The notes under the pieces are model-generated. The model worked only from the letters and a program-made list of their open reading frames with translations. It ran no database searches and had not been told where the DNA came from. This document shows positions 26,083 through 35,400 of a stretch of 64,000 nt of DNA, in pieces (within the stretch, counting starts at the first letter, position 1; each line of letters begins with the position of its first letter). The position numbers and the translations under genes were made by a program. This DNA comes from GCA-2684655 sp045105235 (GTDB lineage: Bacteria > Planctomycetota > UBA1135 > UBA2386): contig JBGCDH010000023.1 of assembly GCA_045105235.1 (NCBI GenBank), positions 1 to 64,000 of the forward strand, read 5' to 3'.

Positions 26083-28968
26083 TCAGTTGCCGATCGTCGC
26101 GCGGCCCGCGTTGGACAGCACCAGGCCCGCCGCGTTGACGGCATCGAGGATCGCCCACTGGTGAAACAGCTCGGTGCCAATCAGGCCGGTGCTGCTCGGC
26201 ACCGCGATCGACTGGCTGCCCGTTCCGGTCGCCGACGTGACGACGGCATCGAGCACATCCGGCGCAACCAGCAGATCACAGCCAGGTGCACCCGGCAGCG
26301 GGGTCGGCAGCGCGCCACCGCTCCAGCTCGTGTCGGAAAGGCCCGACGCCAGCACCGCAAACGTGTTGGCAAGCGCGTCCGACAGCGTCAAATCGTAGCT
26401 AGCGCCGAGAATCGGCTCGCCCGCATTCGAAAGCGCCGGCACCGCAAAGTTCGGCCCGCCGGTGCACGAGACGCGGTACGACGGCCGCTGCACCAGACCC
26501 GACTGGCTCCAGCTGTTGTTGCCCACCGTGCGGAAGTAGCCGGTGCCCGACTGGCCCGACGACAGGTTGGAAATGATGCCGTCCGGCGAGTTCTCATAGC
26601 CAATGTAGAACGTGCCGTTGACCGCCACCGGCGTTGCAAACGTTGCCGTGTAGAAACCGGGCGTTGTGCCAACCGTCATCGTCACGCTCGCCAGCGGCGT
26701 GCTGTCCGGAACGCCGCCAACCTGCGCGTAGATGTGCGCGGGGCGCGTGATCGACGAACCGTTGTTGGACGCGGTGTAGACCTCAAAGCCCGTCACCTGC
26801 GCGCTGCCGATGCTCGGCACTTCGTAGGTGTATTCAAAGCCGTTGGTGCTGTTGGTGAGCGTGCCGCCGTTGGTGTTGAGCTCCGCGCAGAACGCCGACA
26901 GCGGCACCGAGCCGGGGCAACCCTGACCAAACGCAGCGAACGATGCGAACGCCGGCGGGATGCCGGGCTGCCCATCGCCACCGACTACGACCAGCGAGTA
27001 GTCGGCGTCGACCGCCGCGGTCTCGACGTGGTTGTCGACAACGATCGACGTGCCCTTGATGTCGACGTTCCATACACCGCTTTCGGGCGCATCGACAAAC
27101 ACGCACTCAAGCGAGTTGACGCTGTCTTCGCTGCCGCCAACAACCGACCAAACGCCGTCTTCGAGGCCGTTGTTGCCCCAGTAGACGACACCGCTCGGCG
27201 ACGTCACCCGCAGCGACAGGTCGTTGATCAGGTGCGCGGCGGCGGCGGGATTGGCCGCGGGCTCGAGCCAGTTGAGGCAGATCTTCAGCGACGGTTCGCC
27301 AGCCGCCACGGTCACTTCCCAGCGACTCGCCCCACCCTGCGGCAGCACGTCGGTCTCGTCGACGATGAAGGTCTCGGCGCGCCGGTCCCACATGTTCTGC
27401 AGGTTCGGGAAGCCAAAGCCCTGGTGCTCGCGACGGTTGTCCGAGCTCGCCGCGGTAAACGCGTACTGGTTCGCGCTGACGACCTGCAGGGCCTTCAGCG
27501 TCGGCGCGTGCGGGCGGTTGGCGTGCGCGCCCGAGCCGGGGGCGCGCAGCACGTTGCCAAACGGACCGACGCCAGGTGTCGCCGAGTCGTCGGTGAACAT
27601 CTGGATCGCCAACACGTTGTGGCCGGCCACAATCGGCGTCGCACCGGACGTGCCGCCAAAGCTGTTGGAGAAGCCGCCGCCGACGGCCGACGTGCCGATG
27701 TTGTCGTAGTAGGCGCACAGCGTTGGCTTGAGGCGGCCATCGCTCGCTGGGCCGATGCTGGCACCACCGTTTTGCCACGAGTCATCGGCGGCGCTGCTGT
27801 TGTTGGCGTGGTTGACGCCACCGCACGAGAAGACGTTTTTCGCCCAGGCCTGCGGCCGCGAGTCCTGGTTGCCGGCGTTGGACTGCGACTGCGTCCAGGT
27901 GATGTCGTTATCAAACGTGATGTCGTCCGATTCGGCCGAGATCGACGTGTAGAAGAACGTGCGCGCGTTGCCCCACGAAGCCGTCGTGTGGCTGCAGTCG
28001 TGGATGTTGATCAGGTCGTTGAAGACCTGCCAGCGCGACGTCGTGACGCTGCCGTTGTTGGTGTAAAATTTGGTCGCATCCGGTGCCATGCCGCGCACGG
28101 CCGGGTTGGAGTTGCCGTTGCCAAAGACGATGCCGGCCGTGGCGTGGCCGTGGCCCGAAGACGCGCCGCCGCTGTTGACGTTGACGGCACCACCGGTGAA
28201 GTCTTGGTGCGAGGCCTCAATGCCTTCGTAGATGTGCGCGCCGATGCCGGTGCCGGTGTAGCCGACCTGCGCTTCGACATAGTTGCCGCCGCCCTGGATG
28301 CGGGCGTTGTCCATGTCCAGTTCGGGCGGCGACCAGCGATCGATCCACAGCACTTCGTCAAAGCCTGCGACCTTCTGCAGCTGCGGGCCGGTCAGCGACG
28401 CTTCCAGCAGCAGACTGCCGGTTTGCTCGTGTTCGATGACGGCGCCCATGGCGCGGATCTTGGCCATCAGGCCCGGCTTGTCCGTGTGCTTGTCGGCGAC
28501 GACCAGGTTGTAGTGCACGGGCTGCGTGCCGCTCAGCACCTCGGCGTGCTGAAGCGCTGGCTCGAGCCGGTAGGCCGGATGGTAGCTGCCGAGCCAGCGC
28601 ACCATCGGCAGCGCACGAACAGCCTGCTGCTGCGCCGCCGGCATGCGCACGACGTAGGCGTTGTCGGGCAGGTAGCCGACGATCTTGCCGCCGAGTTCTT
28701 GCAGCGCGGTCCGGCCGAGTTCGCTCGGCGTGCCGTGGAACTGCACGATCTGCAGACTCTGCGCGGCCGTGCTCTGCAGCAGCTCGGGCACCGCAGGCGA
28801 GCCCGTCAAAGGATCGAACGTCGCAAAACGCAGCTTCACAAAGCTGCCGGCTGCGGTCGCGTTCGGAGAAGAACTCGCGGAGGAGCGTGGTGCCTGGCCG
28901 ATAGCGGCGGCACACGCCAATGCGAGAACACAGGCCGTCGTGAGGGCCGGCGTGGATGGATTGCGCAT
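26083..28968 (-). CDS. Large secreted S8 serine protease with C-terminal beta domains
   Basis: 961 residues with a signal peptide (ALTTACVLALACAAAIGQ). After a long propeptide-like region come IGAHIYEGIEASHQDF (Glu where Asp is usual), His in SSGHGHATAGIVFG and Ser in FGGTSGATPIVAG. Then a proprotein-convertase-like jelly roll (LKICLNWLEPA, LINDLSLRVTSPSG, GVWNVDIKG), a second beta domain opening FGQGCPGS, and a C-terminal domain close to that of the pseudogene at 19352. It is likely exported and works on proteins outside the cell. The two S8 genes stand in tandem, 165 bp apart. Confidence 0.88.
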   Translation of the reverse strand: MRNPSTPALTTACVLALACAAAIGQAPRSSASSSPNATAAGSFVKLRFATFDPLTGSPAVPELLQSTAAQSLQIVQFHGTPSELGRTALQELGGKIVGYLPDNAYVVRMPAAQQQAVRALPMVRWLGSYHPAYRLEPALQHAEVLSGTQPVHYNLVVADKHTDKPGLMAKIRAMGAVIEHEQTGSLLLEASLTGPQLQKVAGFDEVLWIDRWSPPELDMDNARIQGGGNYVEAQVGYTGTGIGAHIYEGIEASHQDFTGGAVNVNSGGASSGHGHATAGIVFGNGNSNPAVRGMAPDATKFYTNNGSVTTSRWQVFNDLINIHDCSHTTASWGNARTFFYTSISAESDDITFDNDITWTQSQSNAGNQDSRPQAWAKNVFSCGGVNHANNSSAADDSWQNGGASIGPASDGRLKPTLCAYYDNIGTSAVGGGFSNSFGGTSGATPIVAGHNVLAIQMFTDDSATPGVGPFGNVLRAPGSGAHANRPHAPTLKALQVVSANQYAFTAASSDNRREHQGFGFPNLQNMWDRRAETFIVDETDVLPQGGASRWEVTVAAGEPSLKICLNWLEPAANPAAAAHLINDLSLRVTSPSGVVYWGNNGLEDGVWSVVGGSEDSVNSLECVFVDAPESGVWNVDIKGTSIVVDNHVETAAVDADYSLVVVGGDGQPGIPPAFASFAAFGQGCPGSVPLSAFCAELNTNGGTLTNSTNGFEYTYEVPSIGSAQVTGFEVYTASNNGSSITRPAHIYAQVGGVPDSTPLASVTMTVGTTPGFYTATFATPVAVNGTFYIGYENSPDGIISNLSSGQSGTGYFRTVGNNSWSQSGLVQRPSYRVSCTGGPNFAVPALSNAGEPILGASYDLTLSDALANTFAVLASGLSDTSWSGGALPTPLPGAPGCDLLVAPDVLDAVVTSATGTGSQSIAVPSSTGLIGTELFHQWAILDAVNAAGLVLSNAGRATIGN

Positions 28969-29146
28969 GAGAAGCAAGGAGGAGCCGGGGCAGGCTCCCG
29001 CGCATTCTAGCAATGTCTGTCCATCCGCGCTGGAAACCGAAAACTGTGCGGCGCGGAACCTGCCTCACAACGCCAGAACTCCTGCGAGGCTCCCGCGCCC
29101 TCTGACCATCCGTCACGAATCAGGCCGATGCCGCGTATCGCGCCCG

Positions 29147-30889
29147 CTAGCCCACGAGGTCCCAACGCCGCAAGACGTCCGCTACCTGCTTGGCGCGCAG
29201 CGGCTTGATGCAGAACATGTCCATGCCGCTCGCCAGGCAGTACTGCTCATTGCCCGACGACGCGTCGGCCGTGAGCGCAACGATCGGCGTGCGCGCATCG
29301 CCTTGCTGGAGCTCGTGCTTGCGCATGTTCTGAGCCGCCGTGTAGCCGTCGACGATCGGCATCTGGCAATCCAAGAAGACCAGATCGAAGCTCTCGCGCG
29401 CAAACATCTCGGCCGCCTGCTGGCCATCGGCGACCTCCACGACGGCGCACCCCATCTGGCGCAGGCGCTCGGCAAGCACGCGTCGATTGATTGGTGAGTC
29501 ATCGGCGACCAGCACGCTCCGCCCCGAAGCGCGCAGCGCAGCCGGCTCGGCCGCGTCGCCGCCGTCCTTCGGTTGCGCCGGCGCCATCGCCGCCGCCAAA
29601 ACCCGGGACAGCTCAGTCGGCCGCACGGGCTGCTGCATGATGCCGACGACGCCCAGGCCTTCGTAGGTGTCGTCGTCATGCACGGCGGCCGGCGTCTCGA
29701 TCAGGACGATCGGGTTGTCGACGTTGGCTGCGCGGATGCTGCGCAGCACGGCCTGCGAATCGGTCGAGGCTTCGACAAACAGCAGGTCGCTTGGCTGCAG
29801 CCCGCGTAGATCATCCAAGACGACCCGCAGGCCCAGTTCTTCGAGATGCCCGGACAGCAGCCGCAGCGTGTTGAAGCGCGACGCCAGGATATGGGCGGTG
29901 CGCGGCGGCCCCGCGACGTCGGCTGGCGCGGCGCGCGCCGCATCCGCACCCGCATCCGCCGCACCCGATGCAACCCGGGCCCGCTTGAGCGGCACCCGTG
30001 CGGCAAACACGCTGCCTTCGCCCGGGGTGCTCGAGCATGTGATTTCGCCTCCCATCAGCTCGACAAATTGCCGGCTGATCGTCAGGCCGAGGCCCGTGCC
30101 GCCGTAGCGCCGCGTCGTCGAGGCATCCGCCTGCACAAACGGCTGAAACAGCCGTTCGGCCACATCGCGATCAAAGCCGCGGCCCGTGTCGCCGACTTCA
30201 AAGATCGTCGAAGCACAGCTCTCTTCCGCACAGCGCGCCGAAAGGCTGACAAAGCCGCTGTCGGTAAACTTGACCGCGTTGGCGCCGAGATTGAGCAACA
30301 CCTGGCGCAGCCGCACGCGATCGCCGAGCACATACCGTGGCAGCGTCGGGCACAAATCAAACAGCAGCTCAACGCCCTTGTCCTCGGCCTGCACGTGCAG
30401 CAGCTGCACCACGGACTCGCACGTCTCCCACAGATCGAACCGCTCGTGCTCGAGCTCGATGGCCTCGGCCTCGGCCTTGGAGAAGTTCAACACCTGGTTG
30501 ACGAGGTCCAAGAACGACTCCGCCGTGGTCACCACCGCCCGCACCCGATCGCGCTGCTGCTCCGAGAGCTGCCCGGCCATGATCAGCTCGGACATGCCGA
30601 TGATGCCGCTGATCGGCGTGCGCAGCTCGTGGCTCATGTTGGCGAGAAAGCGCGACTTCTGCTTCGAAGCCTCTTCTGCCGCTGCCAGCGCGCGCGCGAT
30701 CTCCTTGTTCTGGACCTCAAGATCGAGCGTGCGTTGCTCGGTCATCTCAACCAGCTGCATCGCCGCGTGTACGTTCGCCGACACCACCTCGGTCTTCTCG
30801 AGCCGCAGGCGCTGGTTCTCCGCGCGCAGCTCTTCGCACTGTTGGCGGAGCGCCTGGCACTCGTTTTGTTGATCGTCAGAGGAGGTCAT
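29147..30889 (-). CDS. Hybrid histidine kinase / response regulator
   Basis: 580 residues, no membrane segment. Residues 1-75 are a coiled coil; the phospho-acceptor His87 is in LANMSHELRTPISG; the ATPase has QVLLNLGANAVKFTD (N box), VGDTGRGFD (G1) and YGGTGLGLTIS (G2). Residues about 310-430 form a receiver-like domain without a clear phospho-acceptor (degenerate), and a full receiver follows with DDSPINRR, Asp507 in VFLDCQMP and Lys in CIKP. It should sense a cytoplasmic signal. It comes 27 bp after three sulfur-carrier genes on the same strand, which suggests a link to sulfur or thiol state; this is inference. Confidence 0.9.
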   Translation of the reverse strand: MTSSDDQQNECQALRQQCEELRAENQRLRLEKTEVVSANVHAAMQLVEMTEQRTLDLEVQNKEIARALAAAEEASKQKSRFLANMSHELRTPISGIIGMSELIMAGQLSEQQRDRVRAVVTTAESFLDLVNQVLNFSKAEAEAIELEHERFDLWETCESVVQLLHVQAEDKGVELLFDLCPTLPRYVLGDRVRLRQVLLNLGANAVKFTDSGFVSLSARCAEESCASTIFEVGDTGRGFDRDVAERLFQPFVQADASTTRRYGGTGLGLTISRQFVELMGGEITCSSTPGEGSVFAARVPLKRARVASGAADAGADAARAAPADVAGPPRTAHILASRFNTLRLLSGHLEELGLRVVLDDLRGLQPSDLLFVEASTDSQAVLRSIRAANVDNPIVLIETPAAVHDDDTYEGLGVVGIMQQPVRPTELSRVLAAAMAPAQPKDGGDAAEPAALRASGRSVLVADDSPINRRVLAERLRQMGCAVVEVADGQQAAEMFARESFDLVFLDCQMPIVDGYTAAQNMRKHELQQGDARTPIVALTADASSGNEQYCLASGMDMFCIKPLRAKQVADVLRRWDLVG

Positions 30890-30916
30890 GAGCTTCGTCG
30901 CAGCACCGCAGGCCTC

Positions 30917-31360
30917 TCAGAACGTGACCGTCGGCACACCGGCTGCGACACCTTCGACAAACTCGGCGAGCCCAGACACCTTCATCGTGGCGCCGATCGT
31001 CGCCGCCGAGCCGGGAACGGCCGCCGCCACCGCTCCGTCGGTCAGAGCGCCGCCGACCGCGTCCAGACGGTCCCAGGCGTTCCCGCAGTGCTCGGTCACG
31101 CATGATGAGCAGCATCGAATCACAACGCCCATCGCCTCCAGCTGGTCGAGCAGGGCATAGACGCGATCTCCAACAGCACGGCGCGGCTCGCACGCCCACT
31201 TGGTGGCGTCGAGCACCAAAAAGACCCGAACGCTCAAGCCAGAGGCAGCTGCCGCGAGCGCCGCCTCGAGTGCCAAGCACGCACGTGGGATATCCGCGGG
31301 ACCGCTGGTCGCGACGATCTGGATCCGGCGCGGAGCCGCTTCACTTGCCGAGATTTCCAT
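30917..31360 (-). CDS. DsrE-like small sulfur-relay protein
   Basis: 147 residues. The N-terminal strand and helix (IQIVATSGPADIPRACLALEAAL) and VRVFLVLDATKW follow the DsrE fold; a Cys-rich block CCSSCVTEHCGN sits where DsrE proteins carry the sulfur-binding cysteine; the end (VSGLAEFVEGVAAGVPTVTF) is typical. It starts directly after the stop of the DsrE2-like gene (no gap). It probably takes part in persulfide transfer with its two upstream partners. Confidence 0.7.
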   Translation of the reverse strand: MEISASEAAPRRIQIVATSGPADIPRACLALEAALAAAASGLSVRVFLVLDATKWACEPRRAVGDRVYALLDQLEAMGVVIRCCSSCVTEHCGNAWDRLDAVGGALTDGAVAAAVPGSAATIGATMKVSGLAEFVEGVAAGVPTVTF

Positions 31361-32017
31361 TCAGAGCACCATCGCCACTTTGGCATCGCAAGCCGCTTCG
31401 AGGCATGCTGCCGCGCCACCGAGCTCCGCCGAGTTGCGCATCTCTTCGAGTCGAAACCCCATCATCTGCATGGACGCTTCACAGACGACGAGCTCCACGC
31501 CAAGGGCTTCGGCCGTCTCGATGTGCTGTTCGAGCGAGGGCATGCCAAGCCGGCGCATGCGCCACCGAATCAGGCAGCCGCCGAAACCACCAAAGTTCAT
31601 GCGCGACATGGGCAGCGCGCGGCTGCCAACCGGCACCATCCAGCCAAACATGCGCTCGATGAAGCTCTTGCCGCGTCCGCTGCGCCTGCAGCGCAACGCA
31701 GAAACACCCCAGAACGCGAAGAACATCCGCGTCTGCAAGCCGCTCGCCGCCGCTGCGTTGGCGAGCGTGAAAGCGAGCAGGTGCTTATCGAGGTCCCCAC
31801 TAAAGACAACGAACGTCGAAGCCTTGGATGTTTGCGCGGCGTCTGCGTCTGCGTCTGCGTCCGCACGGGCCCCCTCGCCGCCAACCGCGCGGCACTCGCG
31901 ACACTCGCGCAACTTGGCACCAGCTGCCATTTGCGTCACCAACCCGGCCGGCACTTCTGACCGATCGGATACGCCGTTCGGCGCGGCCAGATCGCGGCTC
32001 ATCGCGTCGCTGTTCAT
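31361..32017 (-). CDS. DsrE2-like (DsrE/DsrF/DrsH family) protein
   Basis: 218 residues. After an N-terminal part with CRECRAVGG and an Asp-Ala dipeptide run, the core shows FVVFSGDLDKHLLAFTLANA, RMFFAFWGV, ERMFGWMVPVGSRALPMSRM, NFGGFGG and VELVVCEASMQMMGF. The conserved Cys of the CxxSMxxMG block is present. This is the DsrE2 (COG2210-type) family, which hands sulfur between carriers. The ATG overlaps the stop of the TusA-like gene (ATGA, 32017-32014), so the two are translationally coupled. Confidence 0.78.
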   Translation of the reverse strand: MNSDAMSRDLAAPNGVSDRSEVPAGLVTQMAAGAKLRECRECRAVGGEGARADADADADAAQTSKASTFVVFSGDLDKHLLAFTLANAAAASGLQTRMFFAFWGVSALRCRRSGRGKSFIERMFGWMVPVGSRALPMSRMNFGGFGGCLIRWRMRRLGMPSLEQHIETAEALGVELVVCEASMQMMGFRLEEMRNSAELGGAAACLEAACDAKVAMVL

Positions 32018-32232
32018 TGCGCCTTCCGGATCACGGCTCGCTTCGTCGCCCCGTCTTCCACATCGACGAGCACGTGCCCAGTCATCCGCGACCAGGCTTC
32101 GAGGTCCGGCAAGAACGCGGCGTCGCACGCCTCAATGGCAATCTGATCCCCGACCGCCACACGACGAATCGCCAGGGACAGCTGAACGATCGGCATGGGA
32201 CACCGGAGGCTGCGACAGTCGAGCCTTTCCAT
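32014..32232 (-). CDS. TusA/SirA-like sulfur carrier protein
   Basis: 72 residues from ATG 32232 (MERLDCRSLRCPMPIV). The active cysteine lies in the CPMP motif, which is the TusA signature CPxP, followed by LAIRRVAVGDQIAIEACDAA and a DLEAW helix, as in TusA. The frame stays open upstream to an ATG at 32394, but the extra residues do not look like part of the fold. TusA carries a persulfide and passes it to partners; here DsrE2 and DsrE follow immediately. Confidence 0.8.
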   Translation of the reverse strand: MERLDCRSLRCPMPIVQLSLAIRRVAVGDQIAIEACDAAFLPDLEAWSRMTGHVLVDVEDGATKRAVIRKAQ

Positions 32233-32473
32233 GCCGGAGATATCGGCATCCGGAGGTTCTTCCTGTACCAGAGAACGACACAAGCGCTCCGTCCGCGCCG
32301 GCAGAAACCTGTCCCGCGCCATCATCCACGCGATGGCATCGCAACTTTCGGCTCGTCCAAGAGCCGAGCCGGCGCCGCGAGCTGCGCGCCTCATTCTTAA
32401 GACAGCGGCCCGCGGGGACCCACTTGGGCCGTGGCCGACCGGCTGCCGCGCGTCCAGCCGCGGCCTGCCCTAC

Positions 32474-35400
32474 CTACGTAAACCCGACCTGCTCTTCGCC
32501 GGCGATGCGCTGCTTCTTGGCCGGATCCTTGCCCTTGCCTTCGCCGGGCACGCCGCCTTCTTGGATCGAGTCAACTTCGTGCAGGGCAACGGCGATGCGC
32601 GAGCTGACGCCACGGCGCTGCATCGTGATGCCGTAGAGCACCTGACACTCCGCCATCGTGCGCTTGTGGTGCGTCACGATGCAGAACTGCGTGTCGTCGG
32701 TGAAGTCGCGCAGCACGCGCAAGAAGCGTTCGACGTTGGTCTCGTCGAGCGCGGCGTCGACTTCGTCCAGGATGCAGAACGGGCTCGGGCGCACCTTGAA
32801 CAGTGCGAACAAGATCGCCACGGCGGTCAGCGACCGTTCGCCGCCGCTCAGCAGGTTGATCGACTGCAGCTGCTTGCCAGGCGGCTGCGCCACGATCTCG
32901 ATGCCGGCTTCGAGCATGTCCTCCTCGATGTTGCTGAGGAACATGTCGGCTTTGCCGCCCTGGAACAGCTTGCGGAAGATCTCTTGGAAGTTCTTGCGCG
33001 CCTCGTGGAAGGTGTCTTCGAACAGCGTGCGCGATTCCGCTTCGAGCCGCTTGAGCGTCTCCATCAGCGTCTTGCGCGCCTCCTTGAGGTCGGTGACTTC
33101 CTGCTCGAGCTGCGTGAAGTTGCCTTCTTCGGCGTCCAGCTCTTCGACCGCATCGAGGTTGACCGCGCCGAGGCGATCCTTCTGCGACTGCAGCACCTGC
33201 ACGTCCTTGCGCACGGCCGCGGCGTCGAAATCGTCTTCTTTCCAGAGCCGCTGCAGGTTGAGCCAGCCATCGACCACATCGGGCGGCAGCGGCGGACCCT
33301 GCAGGCATTCGACGACGCCGGCCAGTGGCACCGGCCCGGCCAGCCGCGTTGGCTCGACCATGCCGACCCCTTCGATCTCGCCGAGGCAGCGCCGCAGCTC
33401 GATCCCAGTGTCCTCGCGCAGCCGCTCTTCGAGGCGCTCGAAGCGGTGCTCGACGTCGGAGACCGCCAGCCGCGACTGCGTCAACGACTCGCTGGCAACC
33501 GCGCGACGCTGCTCCCACGACTGGACCTCTTCGACCACCTGCTCGCGCGCGCTGCGCGCATCGAGCAGCTGCTGCTCCGCGGTTTCCTTGTCGATGGTGC
33601 GCTCGGCGAGCGTGTCTTCGAGCGCCATCGCCAGCTCGAGCAGACGCTCTTGCTCGGCCAGCGCTTCGGCGCGGTCGTCCTCGGCCTGACGGTGACGATC
33701 CTCGATCTCCTGACGGGCACGATCCAGGTCGCGCACCGCCTCTTCGTGCATCGTGATCGAGCGCACTAGGCCTTCGCGCACCTCGCCGGTCTGGACCTGC
33801 TGGATGCGGAGGCCCTGCTCCTTGTCCTGCTCTTCGCGCTGCGCATCCTCGGACGCCCGGATCCGGTCGCCGAAGTCCTGCTCGTTCGAGCCGGCCTGCT
33901 GCTCCATGCGGATCAGCAGATGCTGGTTGAGCAGCGACGTGCCGACGTTGGCCAGAGCCGTTGCCTGCGTGCGGCGCAGCTCGGTGTTTTCGACCGACAC
34001 CTCGCCCGCTTCGCGTTCGATGTCTGCTTGGCGGGCGACGAGGCGCGACTCCTGCGCCTGGCAGGACTGCGCTTCGCGGCGCACGCTCGACAGCGCATCG
34101 CCGACGGCCTTCAGCTCGCGCTTGAGCCGGTCGACGCGGCCGCTCGCGGCTTGCTTGCCTTGCGTAAGCCCATCGAGTTCGGCGCGCAGCACGGCGGCCT
34201 GCTCGCCGAGTTCGACAATCTGCGAACGGCGCACGACTAGGCCCTGGTGGCCGTCGGCTGCGGCACCGCCTTCCATGCGCGGGCCGCAGACGACGGTGCC
34301 GTCGGGCGTCACGAAGCAAAGGTCCGCGCGGCTCGAATCGGCAATGTCAAAGTCGGCGACCACAACACCGCGCAGCAGCCAGCCCATCAGCTTGCGGCTG
34401 GCGGCTCCGCCGGTCGCGCTGGCGTCGGGGGCGTCGGGGGCGTCGGGGGCCTCGCCACCGCCGGCATTGTCCGCATCGGCAAGGCTGCCCGAATCGGCAA
34501 GGCTGCCCGCATCGCCAACGCTGCCCACAAGCTCATCGTCCGCAAGCTCACCGTCCGCCTGCTGCTCCTCGAGCACGTGGCGAACGAGGTCGGTCAGGTA
34601 GTCCGCGCCCGCCGGTGGCTTGAGCAGCGAACTGCCCTTCGCGCACGGCGGTTCATCGCCGAAGGCTTCTTCGACCAGCAGCAGCACGCGGCCGAGTCGC
34701 TTGTCGGCCAGATCACGCACGATCTTGGCGGCGTTTTCGCGCGTGTCGACGACCAGCGCCTGCACGTAGGGGCCAAGCGCCGCTTCGAGCGCCGGGCCGT
34801 GTTCGCTGTCGATTTCGATCAGGTCGAGCAGGCGCCCGCGCAGGCCTGCCGGCTTCTGCTCGAGCACGTAGCGCGGTCCCTGGTCGAAGCCTTCCATGTG
34901 GGCCTCCATCGCCTGCAGCGCCTGTCGGCGGCCTTCGACTTCGGTCACCTTGTAGCGCAGCTGCGACTCCTGCTCGGCGAGCTCGGCCGCCGCAACGTCG
35001 GCGCCTTCGAGGTCGCCCAGCGCGACCTGCTCGCGCTCTTCGAGCAGTCGCTCGCGCGTGCCCAGATCGACGAGCTGCGTGCGCCAGTTGCCGAGATCGC
35101 CGGCAAGCTGCGCCTGCTCCGTCGCCAACACGCCCGAACGTTCGGCAATGCGGCTGAGCCGCCCCCTGGCGGCGTCGACCTTGGCCTTGCCGTCGGCCGC
35201 GGCGTTGCGCGCGCGGGTTCGCCGGTGGAGCAGGTCGAGCTGGCGCTCGCGCACCGCTTCGCGCTCCGCGACCAGCAGCTTGTGGGCGTCGGCCACCGCC
35301 TGCGTCGCCAGCCGCTGCTCGTCGAGCGTCTTGGCGAGGTCGATCAGCTCCGCTTCGCGGCTCGCCAGATCTTCGCGCGCCGAAGCGAGCGTGATCGCGC

